This document shows positions 15,043 to 21,571 of a stretch of DNA of 25,127 bases, one piece after another (position 1 is the stretch's first letter; each line of letters opens with the position of its first letter). The stretch lies in the NCBI GenBank assembly GCA_002310115.1, contig DBYI01000022.1:182155-207281 (forward strand), written 5' to 3'. This DNA is from Ruminococcus flavefaciens. Its GTDB lineage: Bacteria > Bacillota > Clostridia > Oscillospirales > Ruminococcaceae. Under the pieces are notes generated by a model. It saw only the letters and a program-made list of their open reading frames with translations, was not told the origin of the DNA and did no database searches. The position numbers were made by a program, and so were the translations under genes.

Positions 15043-15264
15043 TCACTCGATCTCGATAAGCTCAGCGTCTGCCTTTCGCAGTGAAAGTTCATAGCCGCGT
15101 ACCTTTATCTCAATAGGGTCACCAAGGGGAGCTACCTTGCGAACAAATACCTCCGTACCCTTTGTAAGTCCCATATCCATGATTCGGCGCTTTATAGCAC
15201 CCTCTCCGTGGAGCTTCTTCACCTTAGCGGTCGAACCAACTTCCGTTTCTCTAAGCGTTTTCAT
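15043..15264 (-). CDS. feoA: FeoA domain protein (second copy)
   Basis: 73 residues with the FeoA SH3-like pattern: ETEVGSTAKVKKLHGEGAIKRRIMDMGLTKGTEVFV, then KVAPLGDPIEIKVRGYELSLRKADAELI. It is a small cytosolic partner that binds and tunes FeoB. An in-frame ATG at 15282 overlaps the preceding stop, but AGGAG lies eight bases before ATG 15264 and five before ATG 15267, so the start is at 15264 or 15267. It lies just after the first feoA; duplicated feoA is common in Clostridia. Its RRIMDMGLTKG strand is closer to classical FeoA than that of its neighbour. Confidence 0.92.
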   Translation of the reverse strand: MKTLRETEVGSTAKVKKLHGEGAIKRRIMDMGLTKGTEVFVRKVAPLGDPIEIKVRGYELSLRKADAELIEIE

Positions 15265-15278
15265 CATACTCACTCCTG

Positions 15279-15491
15279 TCATACCATTATTCTTCGAGCC
15301 ATATCCGCACCGATTGCGATACGTGACTCCTTGACCTTGACAATGACGTTTTCACCAAGTACATTTATGAGCTTGACTGTTCCGCCCACGGTAAATCCGA
15401 GATTTTCAAGGTGCTGACGTATCTCGGGACTTCCTCCCAGCTTCTTGATAGTCAGCTCCTTTTCAGGTTCTGCTAAACTTAGAGGCATCAT
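15279..15491 (-). CDS. feoA: FeoA domain protein (first copy)
   Basis: 70 residues: ELTIKKLGGSPEIRQHLENLGFTVGGTVKLI, then ENVIVKVKESRIAIGADMARRIMV, the FeoA fold of the LGFTVG subtype. It differs clearly from the second copy, so the pair is an old duplication with probably distinct roles in the Feo complex. GGAAGGATG precedes ATG 15491; an ATG at 15488 is the alternative. It is the first gene of the feo operon; the promoter (15576-15604) and operator (15553-15570) lie upstream. Confidence 0.92.
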   Translation of the reverse strand: MMPLSLAEPEKELTIKKLGGSPEIRQHLENLGFTVGGTVKLINVLGENVIVKVKESRIAIGADMARRIMV

Positions 15492-15527
15492 TATTTCATC
15501 CTTCCAATTAGTTTATTTTATTAAGTA

Positions 15528-15545
15528 TGTTAGAATGATATAGAA
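15528..15545. promoter_or_regulatory. Weak second operator-like site in the feoA leader
   Basis: Minus strand TTCTAT-ATCATT-CTAACA: one perfect half and one poor half. It lies in the transcribed leader between the main operator and the feoA ATG. Confidence 0.3.
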
Positions 15546-15552
15546 GATTAAT

Positions 15553-15570
15553 TGTTAGTGCCTTATAACG
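15553..15570. promoter_or_regulatory. Putative DtxR-type operator of the feo operon
   Basis: Minus strand CGTTAT-AAGGCA-CTAACA, two mismatches to TGTTAG-N6-CTAACA. It begins five bases after the -10 box, covering the expected start of transcription. Confidence 0.6.
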
Positions 15571-15575
15571 AATAA

Positions 15576-15604
15576 ATAATATCACCTCAGCTTTGATTTG
15601 TCAA
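15576..15604 (-). promoter_or_regulatory. Promoter of the feo operon
   Basis: Minus strand TTGACA (15604-15599), 17 bases, TATTAT (15581-15576); one mismatch to consensus. It is the only strong promoter seen upstream of feoA. Confidence 0.75.
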
Positions 15605-15648
15605 TGATTTAAAAAGGGGAAATATAAAGTTTGTATATAATAACATTT

Positions 15649-15691
15649 TGTTATCACATACTAATATAAATTTTGTTAGTAGATACAAATA
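15649..15691. promoter_or_regulatory. Two further operator-like sites between feoA and eno
   Basis: TGTTAT-CACATA-CTAATA (15649-15666) and TGTTAG-TAGATA-CAAATA (15674-15691), each two mismatches from the palindrome. They lie between the two divergent promoters, upstream of the eno -35 box. They might help loop or co-repress both sides. No gene is present in 15492-15879. Confidence 0.4.
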
Positions 15692-15704
15692 GAAGTTGAA
15701 ACAA

Positions 15705-15733
15705 TTGACATCGTTCCTGAGTGATGTTATAAT
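15705..15733 (+). promoter_or_regulatory. Perfect consensus promoter of eno
   Basis: TTGACA (15705-15710), exactly 17 bases, TATAAT (15728-15733). Transcription should start near 15740, giving a leader of about 140 bases before the enolase ATG. Confidence 0.85.
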
Positions 15734-15736
15734 TCA

Positions 15737-15758
15737 AATGTTAGTTGATTCTAACATT
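15737..15758. promoter_or_regulatory. Perfect operator palindrome at the eno transcription start
   Basis: AATGTTAG-TTGATT-CTAACATT is a perfect eight-base inverted repeat beginning four bases after the -10 box. It is the best match to the motif seen in front of feoA, feoB, DUF2325 and the DtxR-type gene. Confidence 0.75.
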
Positions 15759-15771
15759 ATAAATCATTATA

Positions 15772-15828
15772 GCAGGCTCCTTTCGGGTTTATGGGATAAG
15801 TGCGAATATCCTGTATACAAGAGCCTGC
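15772..15828 (+). ncRNA. Structured 5' leader of eno, possible regulatory RNA
   Basis: GCAGGCTC (15772-15779) pairs with GAGCCTGC (15821-15828). Inside, TATGGGATA (15790-15798) pairs with TATCCTGTA (15807-15815) over nine positions, two of them G-U, with loop AGTGCGAA. TTCG (15783-15786) in the asymmetric internal loop could pair with CGAA (15803-15806) in the hairpin loop, making a pseudoknot. A second small hairpin, AATGTG/CACATT (15838-15854), follows before the ribosome site. It matches no riboswitch class I can recall; the fluoride riboswitch, known upstream of eno, was looked for and not found. Confidence 0.5.
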
Positions 15829-15879
15829 GACGTCAATAATGTGTTTATCACATTAAATATATCAAAACAGGAGAAAACT

Positions 15880-17178
15880 ATGGACTATTTAGAAATCGAA
15901 AAAGTTTTGGGACGTGAGATACTTGACTCCCGCGGAAATCCGACCGTAGAAGCTGAGATAACTCTCGCTGACGGTACAGTGGCAAGAGGAACTGCTCCAA
16001 GCGGTGCTTCTACCGGTGAATTTGAAGCTCTTGAGCTTCGTGACGGCGGAGAGCGCTATCTCGGCAAAGGAGTAACAAAGGCTGTTGATAACATCAACAC
16101 TGTTATTGCCGAGACAATAACAGGCATGGACGCTTCCGATATTTACGCAATCGACGCTGCTATGATAAAGGCTGATGGAACAAAAGACAAGTCGAAGCTT
16201 GGTGCGAATGCTATCCTTGCTGTTTCTATCGCCTGTGCAAGAGCAGCAGCTACATCACTTGATATTCCTCTTTACCGTTTTCTCGGCGGTATTCAGGGAA
16301 CCAAGCTGCCCGTACCTATGATGAATATCCTCAACGGGGGAGCGCATGCTGACAGTGCTGTTGACACTCAGGAATTCATGATAATGCCTGTTGGAGCTCC
16401 CACATTCAAAGAGGCTCTCCGCTGGTGCGCTGAGGTTTTCCATGCACTGAAAAAGCTGCTCAAGGATATGGGCGACGTTACAGCTGTAGGCGATGAGGGA
16501 GGCTTTGCTCCCAACAAGCTCACCTCAGATGAAGAAGCTATCGAGAAGATACTTGAAGCTGTAAAGGCAGCTGGATTTGAGCCGGGCAAGGACTTCATGA
16601 TTGCTATGGATGCTGCTTCCTCAGAGTGGAAGAGCGAAAAGGGTAAGGGGGTCTATAAGCAACCCAAGAGCGGCAAGGAGTTCACCTCCGATGAGCTTAT
16701 TGCTCACTGGGAGGCTCTTGTTGACAAGTACCCCATAATCTCCATTGAGGACGGGCTCGACGAGGAGGACTGGGAAGGCTGGCAGAAGATGACTGCTAAG
16801 ATAGGTCATAAGGTTCAGCTTGTCGGCGACGACCTTTTCGTTACGAATACTGAGCGCCTAGAAAAAGGTATCTCTCTTGGTGCAGGAAATTCTATCCTCA
16901 TCAAGCTCAATCAGATAGGCTCTGTTTCCGAGACCCTCGAAGCTATAAAAATGGCTCACAAGGCTGGATACACGGCTATATCCTCTCACCGTTCTGGCGA
17001 GACTGCCGATACCACTATCGCCGACCTTGCAGTTGCACTAAATACATGCCAGATAAAGACAGGAGCTCCTTCACGTTCGGAGCGTGTTGCAAAGTATAAT
17101 CAGCTTCTCCGCATAGAGGAGCAGCTTGGCACTTCTGCCTGCTTCCCCGGTATGGGAGCATTCAATGTTAAAAAGTAA
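15880..17178 (+). CDS. eno: Enolase (phosphopyruvate hydratase)
   Basis: 432 residues, the usual length. LGREILDSRGNPTVE opens the protein; GAPSGASTGEFEALELRD-like sequence (TAPSGASTGEFEALELRD) is the mobile loop; VGDEGGFAPN carries the catalytic glutamate region; IEDGLDEEDW and VGDDLFVTN supply Mg ligands; SHRSGETADTTIADLAV is the family signature. It converts 2-phosphoglycerate to phosphoenolpyruvate in the cytosol, with Mg2+. The frame is open back to a GTG at 15841, but CAGGAG seven bases before ATG 15880 fixes the start. It is the only major plus-strand gene here and has its own promoter, operator and terminator. Placing it under a metal-type operator is unusual; a moonlighting or metal-sparing reason is not shown by the sequence. 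Confidence 0.98.
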   Translation: MDYLEIEKVLGREILDSRGNPTVEAEITLADGTVARGTAPSGASTGEFEALELRDGGERYLGKGVTKAVDNINTVIAETITGMDASDIYAIDAAMIKADGTKDKSKLGANAILAVSIACARAAATSLDIPLYRFLGGIQGTKLPVPMMNILNGGAHADSAVDTQEFMIMPVGAPTFKEALRWCAEVFHALKKLLKDMGDVTAVGDEGGFAPNKLTSDEEAIEKILEAVKAAGFEPGKDFMIAMDAASSEWKSEKGKGVYKQPKSGKEFTSDELIAHWEALVDKYPIISIEDGLDEEDWEGWQKMTAKIGHKVQLVGDDLFVTNTERLEKGISLGAGNSILIKLNQIGSVSETLEAIKMAHKAGYTAISSHRSGETADTTIADLAVALNTCQIKTGAPSRSERVAKYNQLLRIEEQLGTSACFPGMGAFNVKK

Positions 17179-17200
17179 TCCACATGAACCTTCCTTTCAT

Positions 17201-17239
17201 AAAAAACTCGCCTGTTTTTCAAATGCAGGCGAGTTTTTT
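17201..17239. terminator. Bidirectional terminator between eno and the ABC ATPase gene
   Basis: ACTCGCCTG and CAGGCGAGT form a nine-base-pair stem around an 11-base loop, with A6 on the left and T8 on the right, so it can end both the plus-strand eno transcript and the minus-strand operon. Confidence 0.85.
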
Positions 17240-18088
17240 TCATACTTCTCTGATATACTTGATACGGCCTTTTTCAAGGCATAAAATATACTGACAGCAA
17301 AGGGCGATCAGTTCAGGATCGTGAGTGGAAACAATAACTGTTTTTCCGCGTTCTGTAAGTTTGCGCAAAAGGCTGCCGACTTTTTTCATATGCTTGTGAT
17401 CAAGACCTGATGTTGGTTCATCAAACAGCAGTATTTCAGCATCAGCGGCAAGTGCCGAGCATATTGCCACACGCTGTTTCTGTCCGCCTGACAAAGCCAT
17501 AGGGTGAGTATTTTCATAACCAGCCAAGTCAAGCTCTGCAATCAATAGATCAGCTCTGCTTTTATCTTCATTCTGCATGGAAAGCAGAACCTCCGATTCC
17601 ACGCTGTCTGTGAACAGCTGATGATTAACATCCTGCATGACCATGTAGCACTTTTTCAGAAGCTGTCTGCCCGAAACAGGCTCACCGTTTATTGTTAGCT
17701 TAACCGGACAGCTTTTTTCAAGTCCGCATATACAGCGAAGGAATGTTGATTTCCCTGCACTGTTTTTACCTATCAAACCTATCACACTTCCCTGCGGTAT
17801 GTTCAATTCGGGTATTGCCAGAGTATAGGAATCAGCGTGTTTAGCTGACAGTTTCTTTTTCAAAAGCACGTATTTTGGTGGAGTGTATGTAAAGTAAAGA
17901 TTTTTGAATGATACTATTCCTTCTTTTAAAGAGAGTTCAGACTCCTTTTCAGGAGAAAAAATATGACTGCCGAATGTGTTTGTCAATAAGCAGAAATAAG
18001 CTTTGTTATCATATAAACAAACAAAAATAAATGTTTCAGATTTATTTTGTTTCTTTAGTACCTTTAAGGAACAGTTTGTACAATTCAT
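17240..18088 (-). CDS. ECF-type ABC ATPase, isolated C-terminal half
   Basis: 282 residues. From about residue 58 it reads as an ATPase domain: Walker A GKNSAGKST (107-115), Q-loop MQDVNHQLFTDSV (151-163), signature LSGGQKQR (199-206), Walker B EILLFDEPTSGLD (218-230) and H256. VMQDVNHQLF is typical of the second domain of double ATPases in energy-coupling-factor transporters of about 480-500 residues. The first 45 residues (Cys- and Asn-rich) do not look like a domain, so the first ATPase half seems deleted and the gene may be a relic. In Walker A the fourth position is Ser where Gly is expected. No ribosome site is seen; ATG 18088 lies two bases after the methyltransferase stop. No T or S component is nearby. 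Confidence 0.7.
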   Translation of the reverse strand: MNCTNCSLKVLKKQNKSETFIFVCLYDNKAYFCLLTNTFGSHIFSPEKESELSLKEGIVSFKNLYFTYTPPKYVLLKKKLSAKHADSYTLAIPELNIPQGSVIGLIGKNSAGKSTFLRCICGLEKSCPVKLTINGEPVSGRQLLKKCYMVMQDVNHQLFTDSVESEVLLSMQNEDKSRADLLIAELDLAGYENTHPMALSGGQKQRVAICSALAADAEILLFDEPTSGLDHKHMKKVGSLLRKLTERGKTVIVSTHDPELIALCCQYILCLEKGRIKYIREV

Positions 18089-18090
18089 TT

Positions 18091-19401
18091 TTATCGTTTT
18101 ATCGCGCAGAAATACACTATGGAGCCTTCAACTTTAAATTCAATAAGGTCATATACTCTTTCAAGTCTTTTTTTTAGTTTATGTTCTGTATCAAAGGGGG
18201 GTGTGAACCACCCTTTTTTTACAAGTATGTTCCTCACAAAACTGTCTGTTACTCTTGATTTGCCTGTAATATAAAAGCAGGCTAAAAACACACCTCCTTT
18301 TTTCAGTACACGGTAAGTTTCACAGAATGCAGCTTTTTTATCAGGAAAAGCATGAAAGCCGTTCATGCTCAGTACAGCATCAAATGTGTTTTTTTCGAAA
18401 GGAAGCTGTCCGACATCTCCCTGTATAAGAGCTACGTTTTCAAGTAAATAAAGCCGTTCACGAGCTTGTGATAACATATCTTCACTATAGTCAAGACATG
18501 TGATATCAGCATTCTTAAGAATGTAATATTTTTTACGTGTAAATACAGCAGTTCCTGCAGGAACATCAAGAAGTTTATCAGAAAAATCATCTGGGATAAA
18601 GTCAAGTATTTTCTCAGCTATCTTGTTATCATCAACGCCTTTCCAGAATAGTTTGATATACAGTTTGCTCCACCACTTATCCTGTGTCAGAACATCATCA
18701 TATATATTACGTGAACTCTTGTATGAACTCGTTATGTTATCATATTGTTTTTTTGATTTCTCAGGTTTTCTTGCTACACAGTGCATGCGAAAAAAAGGCC
18801 TGACTTCAAAAGAGTCCATATGCAGACCTGAATTGTTGCATAGTCTCTGTATATCTTCTCTACTATATATCTTAACATCACCTTTTCCCGAAAGATGTAT
18901 CAGCGGCATTTCTATATGATTACAGAACCAACGTACTGCTTTACTTTTCATTGTCATGTCACGCAGTATAAGTCTGCCGTTTGGACGGAGAACACGATTC
19001 ACACTATTAAAGAAATCTTGCGGATTTGGATAATGATGAAAACTCTGACAACAGATCACGACATCGAAAGAGTTTTCTTCAAACGGAAGATTTTCACAGT
19101 CACCGACTATAAGCTCAACATTTTCCATTTTCTTTGCTTTTGCAACTTCTATCATTTTTGGTGTAAGGTCTATACCTGTATAGTGCTTGTCTGGGTATTT
19201 TTCGTGGAGAAGCGTTAACATAGGACCTGTTCCGCATCCGCAGTCCAGCAGATCGTTAAACGGCTCTTTTTCAAGTTCAGCAAGCACATCAGGATATTCC
19301 TTTTTGCACATATTATATACGCCTGCATGGTCTGACTCATATACCTCGGCGGCTTTTGTAAATTCCTTTATGGATAAGCTTTTGTATTCTGTACTTGTCA
19401 T
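18091..19401 (-). CDS. Tandem class I SAM-dependent methyltransferase (two fused domains)
   Basis: 436 residues from ATG 19401, chosen because AAAGGAA precedes it; the frame is open to a GTG at 19440. Domain 1 (about 1-212) has motif I LLDCGCGTG (51-59), GIDLT, and motif III VLRPNGRLILRD. Domain 2 (about 220-436) has LLDVPAGTA (277-285), CLDYSEDML, and VLKKGGVFLACF. Both are Methyltransf_11-like. In domain 2 the last motif I glycine is Ala, so its SAM binding may be altered. Fusion of two such enzymes suggests two consecutive methylations or a catalytic-plus-regulatory pair; the substrate is unknown. It sits in a metal-type operon after a ZIP transporter and a broken membrane methyltransferase gene. 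Confidence 0.85.
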   Translation of the reverse strand: MTSTEYKSLSIKEFTKAAEVYESDHAGVYNMCKKEYPDVLAELEKEPFNDLLDCGCGTGPMLTLLHEKYPDKHYTGIDLTPKMIEVAKAKKMENVELIVGDCENLPFEENSFDVVICCQSFHHYPNPQDFFNSVNRVLRPNGRLILRDMTMKSKAVRWFCNHIEMPLIHLSGKGDVKIYSREDIQRLCNNSGLHMDSFEVRPFFRMHCVARKPEKSKKQYDNITSSYKSSRNIYDDVLTQDKWWSKLYIKLFWKGVDDNKIAEKILDFIPDDFSDKLLDVPAGTAVFTRKKYYILKNADITCLDYSEDMLSQARERLYLLENVALIQGDVGQLPFEKNTFDAVLSMNGFHAFPDKKAAFCETYRVLKKGGVFLACFYITGKSRVTDSFVRNILVKKGWFTPPFDTEHKLKKRLERVYDLIEFKVEGSIVYFCAIKR

Positions 19402-19427
19402 ATTTATTATTCCTTTCAACTTCGTTT

Positions 19428-19900
19428 CTATGGTATGCACCGATTAACATGTTTGCAGAATTCTTCGTATTCTTGAACGTAAAGATTATGTAGCCATTTT
19501 CCCTCTGTATTTTTCAGTATGATTGTAATAATGCCCCAATTGATGAAAATAACAGGAACAAGCAAGATATTATGCCATAGAAGACTGACACCTAAGATGA
19601 GTATCCACCAGCCACTGTACACGGGATTTCTTACACAAGTGAAAATGCCAGTTGTTTTAAGGCGATTTTCTTTTATATTCTCGTCCATGCTCGATTGAAC
19701 TGCTCCGATAAACCAGATAACTACATCTGTTATAATTAAATCAACTCCAGCAACTCACAGCAACATAGCGGTAAAACTGTTTAATGTTCCAATATTGAAT
19801 ATATAATAGAATAATACGATTACAATTGCAGTGAAAAGTGCCATTCCTGCTACAAGAAACGGTCCTATCACAAAATCGGTAAATGTTTTTTGTCTTTCAT
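19428..19900 (-). pseudogene. Isoprenylcysteine carboxyl methyltransferase-like gene, disrupted
   Basis: The intact C-terminal 86 codons (19688-19428) encode TGIFTCVRNPVYSGWW, LKNTEGKWLHNLY and a terminal NRCIP, typical of ICMT/PEMT-family membrane methyltransferases. Upstream the homology continues: ATG 19900, with TAGGAGTAATA just before it, gives MKDKKHLPI, then the frame slips by one base at a TTTT run into VIGPFLVAGMALFTAIVIVLF, and an in-frame TGA occurs at 19757-19755 before VAGVDLIITDVVIWFIGAVQSSMDEN. So at least one frameshift and one nonsense codon break the gene. A start at ATG 19688 would give only the last helices. It lies eight bases after the ZIP gene, so it was an operon member. 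Confidence 0.8.
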
Positions 19901-19908
19901 TATTACTC

Positions 19909-20688
19909 CTATCCTAGCGCAACATCAAGTATCATCATCAACGTAAATCCTACGGAAAACATGATAACTCCGATATTTGAATGTTCGCCCTCTGACATTT
20001 CGGGTATCAGTTCTTCAACGACTACGTAAATCATAGCACCTGCTGCAAAGCTCAATAAATACGGCATTGCAGGTAAAAACAGTCCCGCAAATAGTATAGT
20101 CAGTGCTGCACCTATCGGTTCGACTATACCTGAAAGCACGCCGTCCGCAAATGCTTTGCCTTTACATTTTCCCTCTGCGTGAAGTGGCATTGAAATTATG
20201 GCTCCTTCAGGGAAATTCTGTATTGCAATACCAAGAGCTAGCGCAAATGCCCCTCCTGCTGTCATATCAGATGAGTCTGATATGAAACCTGCATACACAA
20301 TACCAACCGCCATTCCTTCAGGTATATTATGGAGTGTTACCGCAAGCACCATCATCGTGGTTTTCGCTAACCTTGACTGAACACCCTCTGCTTTTTCCGC
20401 ATTCATATGCAGATGTGGTATTATAGTATCGAGTAACAACAGAAACAGGATACCGCACCAGAATCCTATAACCGCAGGCATAAAAGTAAGTTTTCCCTTA
20501 GCGTCAGACATATCCATTGCAGGTATGATAAGACTCCATATAGAAGCTGCTGTCATAACACCTGCAGCAAATCCAGTCAGCATACGTTGTATTCCTCTGC
20601 TCAGATTGCACTTCATAAAGAACACGCAAGCTGAACCTGCCACTGTACCAAGAAACGGCAGCAGTAATCCTATTATTACTTCTTGCAT
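19909..20688 (-). CDS. ZIP family metal transporter (GufA-type)
   Basis: 259 residues with about eight membrane helices. Metal-site motifs: HNIPEG (120-125), QNFPEG (157-162), E190 in GIVEPIG, and EELIPE (225-230). The QNFPEG variant instead of a second HNxPEG is typical of the GufA branch. A histidine-bearing loop between helices 3 and 4 (DTIIPHLHMNAEKAEG) is the usual variable metal loop. It imports divalent cations such as Zn, Fe or Mn down a gradient; the metal cannot be told. AAAGGTAG precedes ATG 20688. It is in the operon led by the DtxR-type regulator, which favours iron or manganese, but zinc remains possible. Confidence 0.9.
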   Translation of the reverse strand: MQEVIIGLLLPFLGTVAGSACVFFMKCNLSRGIQRMLTGFAAGVMTAASIWSLIIPAMDMSDAKGKLTFMPAVIGFWCGILFLLLLDTIIPHLHMNAEKAEGVQSRLAKTTMMVLAVTLHNIPEGMAVGIVYAGFISDSSDMTAGGAFALALGIAIQNFPEGAIISMPLHAEGKCKGKAFADGVLSGIVEPIGAALTILFAGLFLPAMPYLLSFAAGAMIYVVVEELIPEMSEGEHSNIGVIMFSVGFTLMMILDVALG

Positions 20689-20753
20689 AATATACTACCT
20701 TTCTGTAAATCCTTTATAGCTGTAAGTGGCAGAATGACAATCTCAGAATAAAA

Positions 20754-21551
20754 CTACCACCTGAAAGTAGCCCAGCGGTCATTCATTTTCGGAAGCAGTA
20801 GTGCGAACAGCTTCGCACGGATACTGTACCTTTTCATTTCTTCATTGAAGCTGTGTTCTTCCACAAGTCGAAAACCGTCCACAAGATCTGCGATCTCATG
20901 TCCCGAATCCGTACCCGACATGAAGTGAGCATTTGTATTTTTTACGGTATCGTGGTGCTTTTCATTCTTCTGCATCATCTTGCAATTCTGTTCTGCGATA
21001 AGAATACCGCCATCAGGAAAATTGTTTTTCAGAATTTCCAGAAACGTCCGTATCTGTTCAAGCGTCAGGTACATAAACAGTCCCTCAGCTATAAATACAG
21101 GCTTTGATTTACATCCTGTGAGAGATTCCTTTACCTGTCCACACCAGCTATCCTCCAACGCACTGCCTGCTATCATGGTTACACGGTCACGCTCGGGAAA
21201 CGCCTTTTTTCTTGCAGCGATTGCGTCGGGAAGGTCAAGATCGAACCAAAGTATCTTACCGTTATCCATTCTGGAAAAGCGGTCATCAAAGCCTGCCCCC
21301 ACATTCACAACTACAGTATCAGGCGCATTCTGAATAATTCCCTTTAACTGACGGTCGAGCATAATAGTTCTTGCAACAACGCCCTCGTGGGACATGAATT
21401 TGTCATACTGCTCTGTATCAATGTTCAGTGCCCTGATTATCTCGACAGCCATATTATCCTTGATACGGGCATTCTTTCGAAGCGTCTCATTCGCCTTGAC
21501 CGCAAGGGGAATAAGTGCCGTTGTCTGTACATCGCCAAGTTTCAGTTCCAT
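20754..21551 (-). CDS. LCMT/PPM-type class I methyltransferase
   Basis: 265 residues of the leucine carboxyl methyltransferase-like family (PF04072). R61 in VVARTIMLDR, motif I VVNVGAGFDDRFSR (81-94), LWFDLDLP (101-108) with the SAM-binding acidic residue, and VFIAEGLFMYL are all family hallmarks. Bacterial members methylate small-molecule carboxyl or hydroxyl groups, including polyketide-type metabolites. AAGGAG precedes ATG 21551; the gene follows the FtsX permease by 20 bases. Four methyltransferase domains in this operon hint at modification of a small metabolite, perhaps a metal ligand. Substrate not determinable. Confidence 0.88.
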   Translation of the reverse strand: MELKLGDVQTTALIPLAVKANETLRKNARIKDNMAVEIIRALNIDTEQYDKFMSHEGVVARTIMLDRQLKGIIQNAPDTVVVNVGAGFDDRFSRMDNGKILWFDLDLPDAIAARKKAFPERDRVTMIAGSALEDSWCGQVKESLTGCKSKPVFIAEGLFMYLTLEQIRTFLEILKNNFPDGGILIAEQNCKMMQKNEKHHDTVKNTNAHFMSGTDSGHEIADLVDGFRLVEEHSFNEEMKRYSIRAKLFALLLPKMNDRWATFRW

Positions 21552-21571
21552 AATAAATACTCCTTTAATTT

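Noticed and set aside
15841..15879. GTG start giving a 13-residue longer enolase
   Set aside because: No ribosome site before it, it lies within a hairpin, and enolase homologs start at the MDYLEIEKV-like position.
15705..15880. Fluoride (crcB) riboswitch upstream of eno
   Set aside because: Known eno-associated class, but the characteristic GATG and CTGATG...CTCCTAC blocks are absent and the stem order differs.
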